Of a stretch of DNA of 64,000 bases, positions 33,641-46,573 are shown piece after piece. The stretch is from contig OZ025880.1 in NCBI GenBank assembly GCA_964019415.1, positions 3,898,813 to 3,962,812 on the forward strand, written 5' to 3'. Source of the stretch: Ianthella basta. Lineage: Eukaryota > Porifera > Demospongiae > Verongiida > Ianthellidae. The notes below the pieces were generated by a model, which worked only from the letters and a program-made list of their open reading frames with translations, did not search any database and was not told the origin of the DNA. The translations under genes were made by a program, and so were the position numbers. The stretch's first letter is position 1; each line of letters starts with the position of its first letter.

Positions 33641-34371
33641 TGTGGTGGTGTCACATGATGGTCACATGACAGTCAGACAGCAATCAGTCACACAGCAATC
33701 AGTCACACAACTGGCCTACACTTCACAAAATTATTGTAGGGATTTCAGAAATTAACTTAAATTTTTGCCCATTTAGTAATCTTACTGTAATTCACTGGAT
33801 CTTGGATTGTTTGTTTGTTTGTTATGTCATAAAATTGGTGTCTTGCAGGGAATTGGCACGACATGGTCTGTGTCAGTTGAGGGGCTGAAGGGGGGCATGT
33901 TCTTAGAGGGGTGCCATTCACCTAGCTGCTCTGCAGCCGAAGAGTGTGTTTCCTCTTTTCTGCGGGCCGAGATGCCATTTTTGACTACTCTTGCAGCCCT
34001 TGACAACATACAGCATTTCATTCTGCCATAAGAATGTGATGTCAAACCCTAATGGTGCTGGCATGCCATTGTCGACGCACCGGAGCAGGGAAGCTCGAGG
34101 AAGCAGGCATCCCTGCTAGTTCTATAAAACAGGCCCAGTTTAATCTGTATTAGTGTAGTGTACATAGAAATGCTAGCTATATGGTGACTGGATGTCAAGT
34201 TGGAAATGTGCCATTTATTCCATTAAAAGACAAATATCTGAAGTCCTGTCACATGACCTTACTATATATGGTGTGCAGGTAGCGTTAACCACCACCCCTT
34301 CCCCACAGTGACACAGTCAGGTTTATGCAGAAGTGAACATTAACAACTGCTCTGTGCTTCTTCTGCTACAG
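33641..34371. other. Spacer between minisatellite and GNL1-2
   Basis: Near-identical copy of 24,498-25,228, including the unassigned 74-codon open segment at 33,807-34,031. Confidence 0.45.
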
Positions 34372-34683
34372 ATATAAATTGCACTTCACTGTTGATTGAG
34401 TCTTCTAAGGTGATATCCAGCCGAAGCTCCAGGCACAGTGAGAACCAATTGTGCCCATTCCCATGGAGACGAGAGTACACAGCGTAAAGAATTCTACCCA
34501 GACCAAGCCAGTCAGTATACAGAGATGAGCCTCTCAACATGAGTAGTGCTAAATGCTTACATGTGCACACTTAATGGTGTGTGCATATGCACACACACTG
34601 TCAAGCAAGCACAGGAGATATTACTCTTCCAATTTCAAGCTCTTTGTACAGTATAGTACTAGTAACTAGTTTCATCTCTCTCT

Positions 34684-34685
<2 letters not shown>

Positions 34686-34731
<46 letters not shown>
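34686..34731. repeat. (GT)n tract marking an exon deletion
   Basis: TCTCTCTCTGTGTG on its left matches 25,535 and TGTACAATGTTTTGTTC on its right matches 25,905; the 360 bp between them in copy 1 is gone. Confidence 0.9.
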
Positions 34732-34733
<2 letters not shown>

Positions 34734-35137
34734 AATGTTTTGTTCAATGATGCTGAGTTGTACCATTAGTATGTGGGTGTGTATCAGCCACTGTAGGTTG
34801 TTGTATGTGTGTATAATTGTATCGTGTGTGTCTGTATTTGTGTCTGTGTTTGCGCATGTGTGGTTCAATGCCTGATGTGACAGAGGGCATTGGCTTGCTT
34901 CACACTGTCCCCCAGACCTGGCGTTTAGCTTTGGAGGGTGCTTGAGCGATCCAACGTCATCTGCCTCATTGCAGATGTCCCCTTTGCAGTGAGTTCATCC
35001 TCAATCCACTGCATAGTCCATCCGTCCCCTCACATGAGGGACCCACATGTCGCTTCCCTTCATCTCTATACTGTCGAATACATGTATCACAAGTGAGCAC
35101 CCAGCTTCCTGTGTAACAGACAGGCACTGTAGGTGTA

Positions 35138-35621
35138 TCTTATCATAAGAAACCTAATGCACATTTTCATTGTTTGGGATTACTCCTTCAATTCAGGATG
35201 GAAACATCATGAAAAGTGGTAGGATTATGAAGAGGCATAGTGTGAGTAACCTAGCCGAGGTGAAATTTGGTTTAATGCCGTTCCGTATGAGTTCCTGCCA
35301 CTTTTACGGTCTCCGCCATATCTAAGAGGTAGGGAATAGATCATATTTCGTTGTTCACAAACTCCTTCAATTTTCCACCAATTATCACCAAACGTGGAAG
35401 AGTTTATCAAAGCAATATGGGGGGTGACCTAAGGTGGTTAGCGCCTTCGCTGCTAAACTCCTTTGGACGAAATAGATCAACATGCATAAATTCTGTGCAC
35501 ATGGATTTTTACTGAGCGAGTCTACGGAATGCTCCCTATCAAATGAACAGTTTGATTGGTTCAATGCCCATATTACCAATTGTAGACTGGAAACCCACCC
35601 GAAGGGTGGGCATTCAGCTAG
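35138..35621 (+). mobile_element. Non-autonomous Helitron candidate, copy 2
   Basis: 484 bp, same TC start, terminal hairpin and CTAG end as 26,313-26,796, same insertion point in the GNL1 intron. Confidence 0.6.
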
Positions 35622-35766
35622 TATGATCAACAAAATATCTGTCTGTCATCACATTCATTCTCTCTTGTCTAACCTGCTAGCCCCTCCACTTCCCACCTAC
35701 TTTGTTATGTTGTGTAACACAAGAGCTGAAGAAGGGAGTTGTACTGGTCCTCAATAAAGTAAGAGT

Positions 35767-35839
<73 letters not shown>

Positions 35840-35845
35840 ACACAC
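35767..35845. repeat. (CA)n microsatellite in GNL1-2
   Basis: CA tract following the NK-exon donor, longer than in copy 1. Confidence 0.95.
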
Positions 35846-35999
35846 TATTAACGGTATATACCTCAGTTGTACTTGCCATATGTATGTACTATATGAATGC
35901 ACATACAGTATGTAGCTGTGTATGTTGTTGAGGGTAACTCCTGTACAGGTAGACCTGGTCCCGCCCCATGTGGTGGTTGCCTGGCGACACTACTTATTG

Positions 36000-36388
36000 T
36001 GTCTCTGTACATGGGGGAAAATGACTGCAAGTCAAGATTCGAACGTGACCGGTTCTGTCGTGAAAGAGAGCGTTGTTAGAGGCCACCACGTGTAGAAGGT
36101 CGCAGCGGCTTCCTTAGTTGTCTTCTATGCACACAAGGGACATCGTACGACTTTCTCTTAGACATTGCTCTTGCAACTCTGATGATCCTTGGCAACTGTG
36201 AAGTGTGACAAGTGTACAGTTGCTAAGGAGCACAAAAGTGTTGATCGAGAGGCATTCTGTGTCGATTGCGGCGAAGCCGGCCATTATTTGGGACCCGGCC
36301 ACTATTAATGGATTGGCCTCCTGACCCCCGGCCACTTTTCGAGCCCTGGCCTCTCTTCGAGCTCGACCTCTATACGGACAAATACGGT
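36000..36388. repeat. Right part of CCGGCCTC-rich TIR element, module 2/3 junction
   Basis: Starts within the element at TATTGTGTCTCTGTACATG, directly fused to the cut GNL1 exon, and ends ACAAATACGGTATA. Confidence 0.6.
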
Positions 36389-36729
36389 ATATTATTCAGC
36401 TGCTGAGCTTGTCCCACACTTTTAGTGGCTGCTGTTAAGGCATCAGAAGGTCGCGCACAGTAGGTCTCCATTAACTTACACAGTTTGGTCACTACCCTTA
36501 CTCCATCAGAGAATATAGTACTCAGCTAGCGGCGACTAGAAGATGTAATTGTGTTTGCCACCTCCAACAGTACACACACAATCTGGAAATTCAACCACAG
36601 CACCATCATACTGAAGTTACACAATGTTACACATGAAGTTACACATGGTTCTGGTACAGGTATTTAAACAGGTAGATTGTTTTTCTCTATAATTATATAC
36701 AAAGGCCATCTGATAACGGTCCCCATTGT

Positions 36730-38055
36730 TCAGCTGACCACTCGTGGTGCAGCGTTCCTGGTACTAGTGCCAAAGGGGCTGCCAAACTTGAATTTCTCAC
36801 CTGCACACACAACAAAGCATTCAGGCACACATGTGCACTACTACTACAGTAGAAGATTGAGTTAACGAATATACTCTGATTGAAGTTAGCTAGTGGCAAG
36901 TTATGCACTAATTGAAGCAGCATCATGGATACAACGTGTGGCATGCACTCACCTGGGATGTGTCCCGTGTAGTGCGGAACAAGTCCAGAGCCCTTTGGGT
37001 AGACGGTGGATGTCTGCACTTTCTTCTCCTTCTTGCTGAAGACAGACACTGGCTCATTCCAGGACTTGCTCAACTTATCTGACTGTTCCTTGTGCTCGCG
37101 AAGGGCAATGCTGGTTATGCTGGGGTAGCTCTGACCAAAGTGATTACGGGCTGTGGGCACAAACCCAGTGTAGCCCGCCATGAAGTACTTCTGTGGGTGT
37201 CCGTCTGGCATGTAGAAGGGAGAGATAGAGTGCTGTTTGGAGTAAGAGAGATGATAGGGCTTGGCTTTGTCTGCAATGGGCTTGAGGGGCGTGGTGCTCT
37301 GGGCCAGTGTCTTATGGAGACGTGCACTGGGGTCACTCTGCAGTCGGCTGAGGGTCCTGAACTCTGCATCACTCTTCTTCTGCTTCTGTTGGCTCTGCTC
37401 AACGTTGGGCACAGCAGAGTGGCATATCTCAGCATAGCGGGTGCCGTAGTGGTTCAACTGCTGTGGGATGTAACCTACACACAAGGAGAGGACAGCCATC
37501 ACAGCTTGCTTTGGCTACCTCAGAATACTCACAGGTAGTAATTAGATCCTCGCATGCCTATAGATAACACACGTGGGTACAATCCGCCTTCATCAATCCG
37601 CCCTGTAGATTCCACATGCACGCATGCATCTTCTAACTTAAGCCCCTTTACACTGCAGCTCACCTGTGTACCCCGGCACCATCTGCGCGACATACTTCTG
37701 TGTGCCCCAGCTGTGTGCGCGGTCGTACACGCCGCTTTTTGCAAAGTCCTCCTTCGTCTTTGCCGGTGGCGGGGACGCGCTTTGGGTGTCACCGAACAAG
37801 GGGTTGTCTGACCTGGGAACCGCCTTGTCAGTGAGTATCTCGTGGGTCATGTGGCCGAAAGGGCGGCCTATTCTGTACTTGAGCTGTGGCACATACCCCA
37901 AATATCTGAGTGCGGGTAAGGTATACGTAGCTAGGTACGTAGCTACAAGGTTTTGCGCGCATTAGATATCGTGCAGCGCCATGGGACGCGTGTGCTTACC
38001 CAGGAGTGTGGTGGGGGTCGGGGGTCATCAGAGAAGACTTTCTTCCACCGCTCAT
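36730..38055 (-). CDS. CIMIP2B: CIMIP2B (FAM166B)-like ciliary microtubule inner protein, copy 3
   Basis: Four exons (minus): 38,000-38,055, 37,664-37,905, 36,953-37,474, 36,730-36,800; 891 nt, 296 aa. Exon 1 ends HHTPG and splices to YLGYVPQLKYR. Exon 3 carries HYGTRYAEICHSAVP, PYHLSYSKQHSISPF, MAGYTGFVPTARNHFGQSYP and VPHYTGHIPG (V to I against other copies). The last exon ends KFKFGSPFG then RNAAPRVVS. All borders are GT-AG and no disablement is visible. It is the reference-quality copy of this window. An upstream ODF3-type exon faces away at 38.4 kb. Confidence 0.8.
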
Positions 38056-38402
38056 CTTTCTTTTTTGCTGGTTGCAAACAACGTCAGCGGATGTCTGTAC
38101 CCGAGAGGGACGCTCCTAGGTCTAATCCGAGATTCTTGAGCAGGACGCAACTCTCAATAATAAATCAAATGCAGGGCGTTTCGACCCGTCAGTCTTTGTC
38201 CACTGCGTACAGGATATGGGTGGTGAGGTAAGAGGTGGCTATTTATAACATTAGGGCTAATAACATCAAAGACTCTCTAGTACACAAAATGCTGTGATCT
38301 GGTTGGTTGTTACAAAACCAGAGACAGATGAGTGTGGGGAGTGGATTGGCAGTTTACAATGACACAATGATGATGTAATGACAGGTGATGTCTTACTGTG
38401 GC

Positions 38403-38625
38403 CTGTTGCAACCTCCCCTCCCTCCTGGCGAGCTATGTGCTAATTAAGAAAGCATCCTACTCCTATTCATCAATGGCAGGCAGAACAGTCACTAGGAGCT
38501 TTGCCGGGGACCTGGCCAAGTCCCCTGGGCCAGGAAGCTATGACACCACTGACATCAAGACTTATTCCTGCAAAGCCCCCAGTTACTCCATGCATGCTTG
38601 GCCGGACTGCACATAAGCAAAGTGA
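38403..38625 (+). pseudogene. ODF3-like exon 3 duplicate, copy 3
   Basis: Same fragment as 29,898-30,114. It has FAGDLAKSPGPGSYDTTD (E to G) and a 4-bp CATG duplication at about 38,590 that shifts frame after PSYSM, giving HAWPDCT and a stop. This copy is disabled independently of copy 2. Confidence 0.7.
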
Positions 38626-38999
38626 GACAAGGGGAGTGGAACAAATGGATGGGGGAGGAGGTGGCGATCACTTAGGGTTTCTTCCCAACCCTAGTATGTA
38701 TGACATATTGCAGTCAGTGGGTATATTCAGAACAGGCTTATTCATCTTCTGCCAGCTGCCTCTCTATTCTGTTCTTCTGTTTCTTCGTCTTCAAGGTATT
38801 TCATTCATTGAAGTGTGTTTGTCTTTTCCTTTGAAAAGCAATGCAACTTCAGACACAAGCGATGTTATGTAGATTAGGCATTTTGTATTAAATCTGGTTA
38901 GCATGTAGTATTAGCATGTTTTAATTGACCCCTACACAATGCAATGAAATCGTCACTGTACGTAAGCTACCTAAACAGGCCTGTAGCCAGCCCTATGAG

Positions 39000-40575
39000 C
39001 AGGGGGTTTCCACATATAGCATTGTGCCGAAGGGTTCAGAAGCAGTGACAGTTAGTAGGGCTTCTGCTAAGTGAGTCACACATGCAACAGCAAGTCGGGC
39101 CAAGGCTGTTTTGAAGAATGTCACTGGGAGTGTGCACGCGATATAACTGCAAAAACATAAAGGTTTGGAAAGAGCAGCTTGTAGCATTCTTTGAGGGCTT
39201 TGGCACAAGTAGTGGCTCTCTCGCTGGCAACCTTACTCATGTGCATACCTTCCCCCTAGACAGTTGTTGCTGCAGGAGCTCTGGTGATGGTAAAATACTG
39301 TGCATACAACTGTGTCACACTTGATAGCTCAACATTCTCCACAGAGCAAAGGACAGAAGGAACTAACTGAAGCAACTGAGAGGAGGTCTGAGCAAGAACT
39401 GAAAATCGTTCACCAAGCTCTGTCATGACGTGGTCCAGCGAATGGAATAGCTGCAATTATTTGGTACCACTATTCAATTGATTCGGTTCCAACATTAGTC
39501 CTGTGCCTCTGCTGAGCACAACTTCTTGATCTGCAAGGCTCCACATCTACAGCTGCAGCCATCCTTTCAGCCTGTGTGTAAACCTTGTGCTTCACTCCAT
39601 CAATTTGCATGTAGGCTACTACAATATCCATCGTGCTACTCTGCAGCTTCACAGTAATTCCAGCCAAATATGACAGATACTGATATGCTGTAAGAAGTAC
39701 AGCAATGAATTCAAAGTCAGTCACAGGATGCAGCAAGGAGGTGGCTTGGTTCTTCACGTCCATGTCCTATGTGGCTTCTTTGAAGTTGTTGCTCAATTCG
39801 TTCCTGTGCAGTCCCAATCTAATGACTTTGAGTGCAATGACGAACCTATAACAATGATAGAAGTGCTGAAATGTTGATTGCCTTTCTGCCCAGCGAGTCT
39901 TGCATAAATAGAATAATAAATAAATAGATCAATAATAAATAGATTGATCAAGGGTTTCCTTCTACCTGGCTCAAGCACATTTGCTGTCCTTACTTCTGCC
40001 AGGTGCTCGTTGTGCTTTGGACTGTTCAAGAAAAACATGCATGTTGCTTTCACCCTGTCAAGCACATTTCTTACTACAGGCAAAGCACATAAATGGCTCT
40101 TCTCTTAGGTGATTCTTTAGGATTGCAATTGGATTGGGATTTGAAAATACTTTCATCAGAGATAAAAAAGTCGGAATTATTATTTGTCTGGTCAAGCTTC
40201 TCTACATCACCTTGCAATGCAATGCACTGTCTACCACAGTACAAAATGCTCTCCGCTCAGCATTTGACTACGTATCAGTTTTCCTGAATCCTCAGCAATA
40301 TCTGGGCATTCAATTGCACATCGATATTCACCTGTGAATTTACTACTGATCCATAGCAGCCATGACAACTTGCAGAAGCCACCATTGAGAGCCTTGCTGT
40401 AAACCAGCCATGGGTATTTGATAAGCCATTTATGCTGAAATTGCTGGTTACAGCCATTGCTAAACTCTTTTGGGAAAGGAAAGCTGGAACCAGGTTGAAA
40501 ATGGTCAGTTATCAAATTGTATTTCTCCCCATTTGAAAGAGCATTAATGTCAGGAGTGACTTCAACAGCTGACAA
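39000..40575 (-). pseudogene. hAT transposase remnant, copy 3
   Basis: Same element as at 19.3 and 30.5 kb but more diverged, with about 120 bp of the zinc-finger region deleted at about 40,363 (GCCATGACAACTTGCAG). This module lacks the minisatellite and GNL1 pieces. Confidence 0.62.
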
Positions 40576-40604
40576 CCCTAGTTTTAATGATTTGCGCCTA
40601 CTGT

Positions 40605-41176
40605 ATTTGTTCGGATAGTGGCCCGGGCCTCTATTTCTTTCCCGGGAGTTTAGACCCGGCCTCTATTCGAGCCCGGCTTTAATTAAATGTTATATTTTTC
40701 CTAATACTTGGCCTTGTTTCCAGTATAAAATCAGTGGTGTGTATTGTGTCTCCGCACATTGGGAAGAATGACTGCAAGTCAAGATTCGCACGCGGCTGGT
40801 TCTGTCGTGAAAGAGAGCGTTGTTAGAGGCCACCACGTGTATAGGGTAGCAGCGGCTTTCTTGGTTGTCTTCTATGCACACAAGGGACATCGTACTACTT
40901 TCTCTTAGTCATCGCTCTTGCAACTCTGATGATCCTTGGCAACTGTGAAGTGTGACAAGTGACTTGCAGTTGCTAAGATAAACAAAAGCATTGATCGAGA
41001 GGCATTCCGTGTCGATTGCGGCGAAGCCAGCCATTATTCGGGTCCCGGCCACTATTTGGACCCGGCCTTTATTATTGGACTGGCTTCCTGACCCCTGGCC
41101 ACTATTTGAGCCCTGGCCTCTATTTGAGCCCTGGCCTCTATTTGAGCCCGGCCTCTATACGGACAAATACGGTATA
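40605..41176. mobile_element. CCGGCCTC-rich TIR element, uninterrupted copy
   Basis: About 570 bp with inverted termini TACTGTATTTGTTCGGATAG and the complement of ATACGGACAAATACGGTATA. Inside are 19-20 bp tandem units of GCCTCTATTTGAGCCCTGG type. No coding capacity. This is the only copy here with both ends joined, and it shows the arrangement before minisatellite/GNL1 sequence came between its halves, or after that was removed. Confidence 0.6.
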
Positions 41177-41514
41177 TCATTCAGCTGCTGAGCTTGTCCC
41201 ACACTTATAGTGGCTGCTGCTACGGCATCAGAAGGTCGCGCACAGTAGGTCTCCATTAATTTACACAGTTTGGTCACTACCCTTACTCTGTCAGAGAGGA
41301 TACTACTCAGCTAGCGGTAACTAGAAGATGTAATTGTGTTTGCCACCTCCAACAGTACACACACAATCTGGAAATTCAACCACAGCACCATCATACTGAA
41401 GTTACACAATGTTACACATGAAGTTACACATGGTTCTGGTACAAGTATTTAAACAGGTAGATTGTTTTCCTCTATAATTATATACAAAGGCCATCTGATA
41501 ACGATCCCCGTTGT

Positions 41515-42838
41515 TCAGCTGACCACCCGTGGTGCAGCGTCCCTGGTACTAGTGCCAAAGGGGCTGCCAAACTTGAATTTCTCACCTGCACACACAACAA
41601 AGCATTCAGGCACACTTGTGCACTACTACTACAGTAGAAGATTGAGTTAATGAATATACTCTGAAGTTAGCTAGTGGCAAGTTATGCACTGATTGAAGCA
41701 GCATCATGGATACAATGTGTGGCATGCACTCACCTGGGACGTGTCCTGTGTAGTGCGGAACAAGTCCAGAGCCCTTTGGGTAGATGGTGGATGTCTGCAC
41801 TTTCTTCTCCTTCTTGCTGAAGACAGACACTGGCTCATTCCAGGACTTGCTCAACCTATCTGATTGTTCTTTGTGCTCGCGAAGGGCAATGCTGGTTATG
41901 CTGGGGTAGCTCTGACCAAAGTGATTACGGGCTGTGGGCACAAACCCAGTGTAGCCCGCCATGAAGTACTTCTGTGGGTGTCCGTCTGGCATGTAGAAGG
42001 GAGAGATAGAGTGCTGTTTGGAGTAAGAGAGATGATAGGGCTTGGCTTTGTCTGCAATGGGCTTGAGGGGCGTGGTGCTCTGGGCCAGTGTCTTATGGAG
42101 ATGTGCACTGGGGTCACTCTGCAGTCGGCTGAGGGTCCTGAACTCTGCGTCACTCTTCTTCTGCTTCTGTTGGCTTTGCTCAACATTGGGCACAGCAGAG
42201 TGGCATATCTCAGCATAGCGGGTGCCATAGTGGTTCAACTGCTGTGGGATGTAACCTACACACGAAAAGAGGACTGCCATCACAGTTTGCTTTGGCTACC
42301 TCAGAATATTCACAGGTAGTAATTAGATCCTCGCATGCCTATAGATAATACACGTGGGTACAATCCGCCTTCATTAATGCGCCCTGTAGATTCCATTTGG
42401 ACGCATGCATCTTCTAACCTAAGCCCTTTACACTGCAGCTCACCTGTGTACCCCGGCACCATCTGCGCGACATACTTCTGTGTGCCCCAGCTGTGTGCGC
42501 GGTCGTAAACGCCGCTCTTTGCAAAGTCCTCCTTCGTCTTTGCCGGTGGCGGGGACGCGCTTTGGGTGTCACCGAACAAGGGGTTGTCTGACCTGGGAAC
42601 CGCCTTGTCAGTGAGTATCTCGTGGGTCATGTGGCCGAAAGGACGGCCTATTCTGTACTTGAGCTGTGGCACATACCCCAAATATCTGTGAGTGCGGGTA
42701 AGGTGGCTAGTTACGTACGTAGCTACAATTAAGGTCTTGCGACATTAGATATCGTGCAGCGCCATGGGACGCGTGTGCTTACCCAGGAGTGTGGTGGGGG
42801 TCGGGGGTCATCAAAGAAGAGTTTCTTCTACCGCTCAT
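41515..42838 (-). CDS. CIMIP2B: CIMIP2B (FAM166B)-like ciliary microtubule inner protein, copy 4
   Basis: Four exons (minus): 42,783-42,838, 42,444-42,685, 41,734-42,255, 41,515-41,585; 891 nt, 296 aa, open throughout. Exon 1 reads MSGRRNSSLMTPDPHHTPG, two changes from copies 2 and 3. Exon 3 has small substitutions (SAHLHK for SARLHK, DRLSKSW for DKLSKSW, TSTIYPKG). This is the most divergent copy, consistent with an early duplicate. The neighbouring ODF3-type exon is absent: at about 43,188 the sequence leaves module homology. Confidence 0.78.
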
Positions 42839-43187
42839 CTTTCTTCTTTAGTGGTTGCAAACAATGTCAGCGGATGTCTGTACTTGAGAGGGACACTCCT
42901 AGGTCTAATCCGAGATTCTTGAGCAAGACGCAACTCTTAATCATAAATCAAATGCAGTACGTTTCGACCCGTCAGTCTTTGTCCACTGCGTACAGGATAT
43001 GGGTGGTGAGGTAAGAGGTGGCTATTTATAACATTAGGGCTAATAACATCAAAGACTCTCTAGTACACAAAATGCTGTGATCTGGTTGGTTGTTACAAAA
43101 CCAGAGACAGATGAGTGTGGGGAGTGGATTGGCAGTTTATAATGACGCAATGATGATGTAATGACAGGTGATGTCTTACTGTGGCCT

Positions 43188-44397
43188 GGTGTGGGCTGGG
43201 TGTGTTAGACTAATGATAAAATTGCACACAATACAACCAAGAAAATAAAGATTAAGATTAAAAATGGAGAGGTGAAGTAGTGGTGGTGGGTGGTGGGTGG
43301 GTGGTGGGTGGGTGGGGTGTGGGTAAGGTTAGGTTTGGTCCAACACTGAATTCTAGAGAGAGGGGAGTAGTAAGCCCTTGTCTAGGTTCATGGACATCTT
43401 GCTTCTCCTGATTTTCAACGGCTTCCATCATTCTTCTTTCCCAGTATCCTTGCACTGTTTTCAACCTTGAAATCATTATTTTCTTGTTGTAGCTATTTTG
43501 TCGGGGGCGCAGTCTGTGAGGCCGTGAAAGTACTGCATAGACAGTGGAGAATACTGTACGGTGCTCATTGTGTAATAGTATGTGAAATAATATGTAGGTA
43601 TAATACAATTATGTGTACAACGAGTACGGCAATATACATAGTATAAGCTACTATTAATTAATGATGTAATTGAACATTTATGATGAATTAAACAATCAAA
43701 TTATATGCACATTCTAACATTACATGGAGATGCTAGATAAGTAAGCTACTATTGGTTATCTTGAAGTGAAGGGACTTCAAAAATTATTGGAGGGATTTCA
43801 GAAATTAATTTTTGCCCATTTAGTAATCTCTGTAATTCACCAGATTTCAGTTTGTTTGTTTGTTTGTTCTGCCATAAAATTGGCGTCTTGCAGGGAATTG
43901 ACACGAGATGGTCCGTGCCAGTTGAGGGGCTGAAGGGGGGCATGTTCTTAGAGGGGTGCCGTTCACCTAGCTGCTCTGCAGCCGAAGAGTGTGCTTCCTT
44001 TTTTCCGCGGGCCGAGACGCCATTTTTGACTACTCTTGCAGCCCTTGACAACGTACAGCATTTCATTCCACCATAAGAATGTGATGTCAAATCCTAATGG
44101 TGGTGGTGCTCGAGGAAGCAGGCATCCCTGCTAGTTCTATAAAACAGGCCCAGTTTAATCTGTATTAGTGTAGTGTACATAGAAATGCTAGCTATATGGT
44201 GACTGGATGTCAAGTTGGAAATGTGCCATTTATTCCATTGAAAGACAAATATCTGAAGTCCTGTCACATGATTTTACTATATATGGTGTGCAGGTAGCGT
44301 TAACCCACCACCCCTTCCCCACAGTGACACAGTCAGGTTTATGCAGGAGTGAACATTAACAACTGCTCTGTGCTTCTTCTGCTACAGATATAAGTTG
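43188..44397. other. Module 4 specific spacer
   Basis: 43,188-43,780 has no counterpart in other modules; it includes a GTGGTGGGTGGGTGGT tract (43,280-43,320) and no recognised gene. From about 43,790 homology to 24,600-25,228 resumes, with a diverged copy of the unassigned open segment (43,852-44,076). Confidence 0.4.
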
Positions 44398-44696
44398 CAG
44401 TTTACTGTTGAGTCTTCTGAGGTGATATCCAGCTGGAAGCTCCAGGTACAGTGAGAACCAATTGTGCCCGTTCCCATGGAGACGAGAGAACACAGCGTAA
44501 AGAATTCTACCCAGACCAAGCCAGTCAGTATATAGAGGTGAGCCTCTCAACATGAGTAGTGCCAAATGCTTACATGTGCACACTTAATGGTGTGTGCATA
44601 TGCACACACACTGTCAAGCAAGCACAGGAGATATTACTCTTCCAATTTCAAGCTCTTTATACAGTATAGTACTAGTAACTAGTTTCATCTCTCTCT

Positions 44697-44731
<35 letters not shown>

Positions 44732-44944
44732 TGTGTATGTGTTTGTGCGTGTTGCGCATGTGTGTGGTGTGGGTGTGTTCCGTATGTCTGTCTGTCTGTC
44801 TGTCTGTCTGTGTGTGCATATCAAGAGCTGGCACTGCCCAAACGTCTAACCTGCTAGCCCCTCCACTTCCCACCTACTTTGTTATGTTGTGTAACACAAG
44901 AGCTGAAGAAGGGAGTTGTACTGGTCCTCAATGAAGTAAGAGTG

Positions 44945-45384
<440 letters not shown>

Positions 45385-45818
45385 TTAATGGTATATACCT
45401 CTGTTGTAATTGCCATTATGTATGTACTATATGAATGCACATATGTAGCAGTGTATGTTGTTGAGGGTAACTCACTGTACAGGTAGACCTGGTCCTGCCC
45501 CATGTGGTGGTTGCCTGGCGACACTACTTCTCCACGAAGTACCCTTCCCTGCGTGTTGTATGCTTCACCTCCCACTCTGACCAAGAGAGTTCCATGCAGC
45601 CCCAACAGAAGGTGCACTTGAGGTTCAGGCGGACAAGAGGGAAGGGTCTGTCAGCAGTGGGACCTAAGGAGCTGCTGCAGGAGGTTGTCTGGATCCACTT
45701 AAGGCAAGGTTGTGTGTATGTGTGCATGTGTGGTGTGTGGTGGTGGTGTGTGTTTGTGTGTGTGTTGTGTATGTGTTGTGCATGTGTGTTGTGTGTGTGT
45801 ACGTGTTTATACTGCGTA

Positions 45819-45930
45819 CCGTAATTCGGGAAATTTTCGCGTGATAAATTTTTGCGCGAGAGTATTTTCGTGGTCTGTGGCAACCACGAAAATATTTCAA
45901 CAACGAAAATTCTTCGCGTAATTTATATCA
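45819..45930. repeat. MITE-like AATTTTCGCG repeat
   Basis: CCGTAATTCGGGAAATTTTCGCG with nested CGTGGT..ACCACG and TTTTCG/CGAAAA inverted segments, resembling dispersed invertebrate MITE ends. Far boundary not found. Confidence 0.35.
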
Positions 45931-46450
45931 AGTCAATGCCAGAGCCAAGCAGAACTGGTCTACCGTGCTTCGATCTGCAAGGAAGCACTGTTACGTCTCC
46001 ACCCGGTACACCACTCCTCTTCCTTTGTACTTCTCGAACGCAGCCTTAATCGATCGTACGGTTGTTTCGCGTACGATTCTCTTCAACTTTCGTGAAAAGT
46101 CCCTTGCTGCTGCAGCCACACCGTGTTGTGAAGCGTACCTTCCAGTGGCAGCGCGATCCCGGGGACTGTAACGGTTGTATGCGCCACGTTTCAGAGTGAC
46201 GGTGACGGTTTCTCCTTCTCTCTTACCTCAACTTCCGAATCCAAGGCTGCCTGCAACTCTTGGTTCACACGAGCGATTGCTTGACGTGGTACTGCGGACG
46301 AGTGAGCCTCTGGGGTCCGGTAAACCGTCTGTACGCTGCAGGTACCGCACTAGAGCCATTTTAACCCGCGCTCAGCTGTTGGCGTGACCGTTTTGTATGT
46401 ATAAAGTACGCGTTGTTAACCTGTGCTAGAGGCAACTCCTTCAGGTACTA
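45931..46450. other. CG-rich stretch inside GNL1 copy 3 intron
   Basis: Visibly richer in CpG (CGATCGTACGG, CGCGTACG) than its surroundings and absent from the other GNL1 copies here. No exon recognised. Confidence 0.35.
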
Positions 46451-46573
46451 CTCCACTAGTCTTTGTAAAAGTTATTGAAGCTGCCTTTACAGCGACACTA
46501 TGAATCTCTGGTAGACTCCCCGCTGGACAACATTAAAGACAGAGAGGGCTCTATCACCATTGGCATGTTTGGT

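Larger units (their letters stand above)
34372..35995 (+). pseudogene. GNL1: GNL1-like fragments, copy 2
   Basis: Pieces: 34,372 to about 34,523, 34,916-34,988, 35,681-35,758 (ending NK of the G4 motif) and 35,949 to about 35,995 (truncated VDLVPPHVVVAWRHY). The WDYSM exon of copy 1 is missing: two GT tracts are fused into one at 34,686-34,731. The last exon stops in TACTT and joins TATTGTGTCTC of the TIR element. The extra G in the ERSNV exon is shared with copy 1, so it predates the duplication. Confidence 0.72.

Noticed and set aside
43258..43608. 116-aa minus-strand open frame as a LINE end
   Set aside because: The C-terminal half is GTGG-repeat translation and the N-terminal part shows no reverse transcriptase motif.
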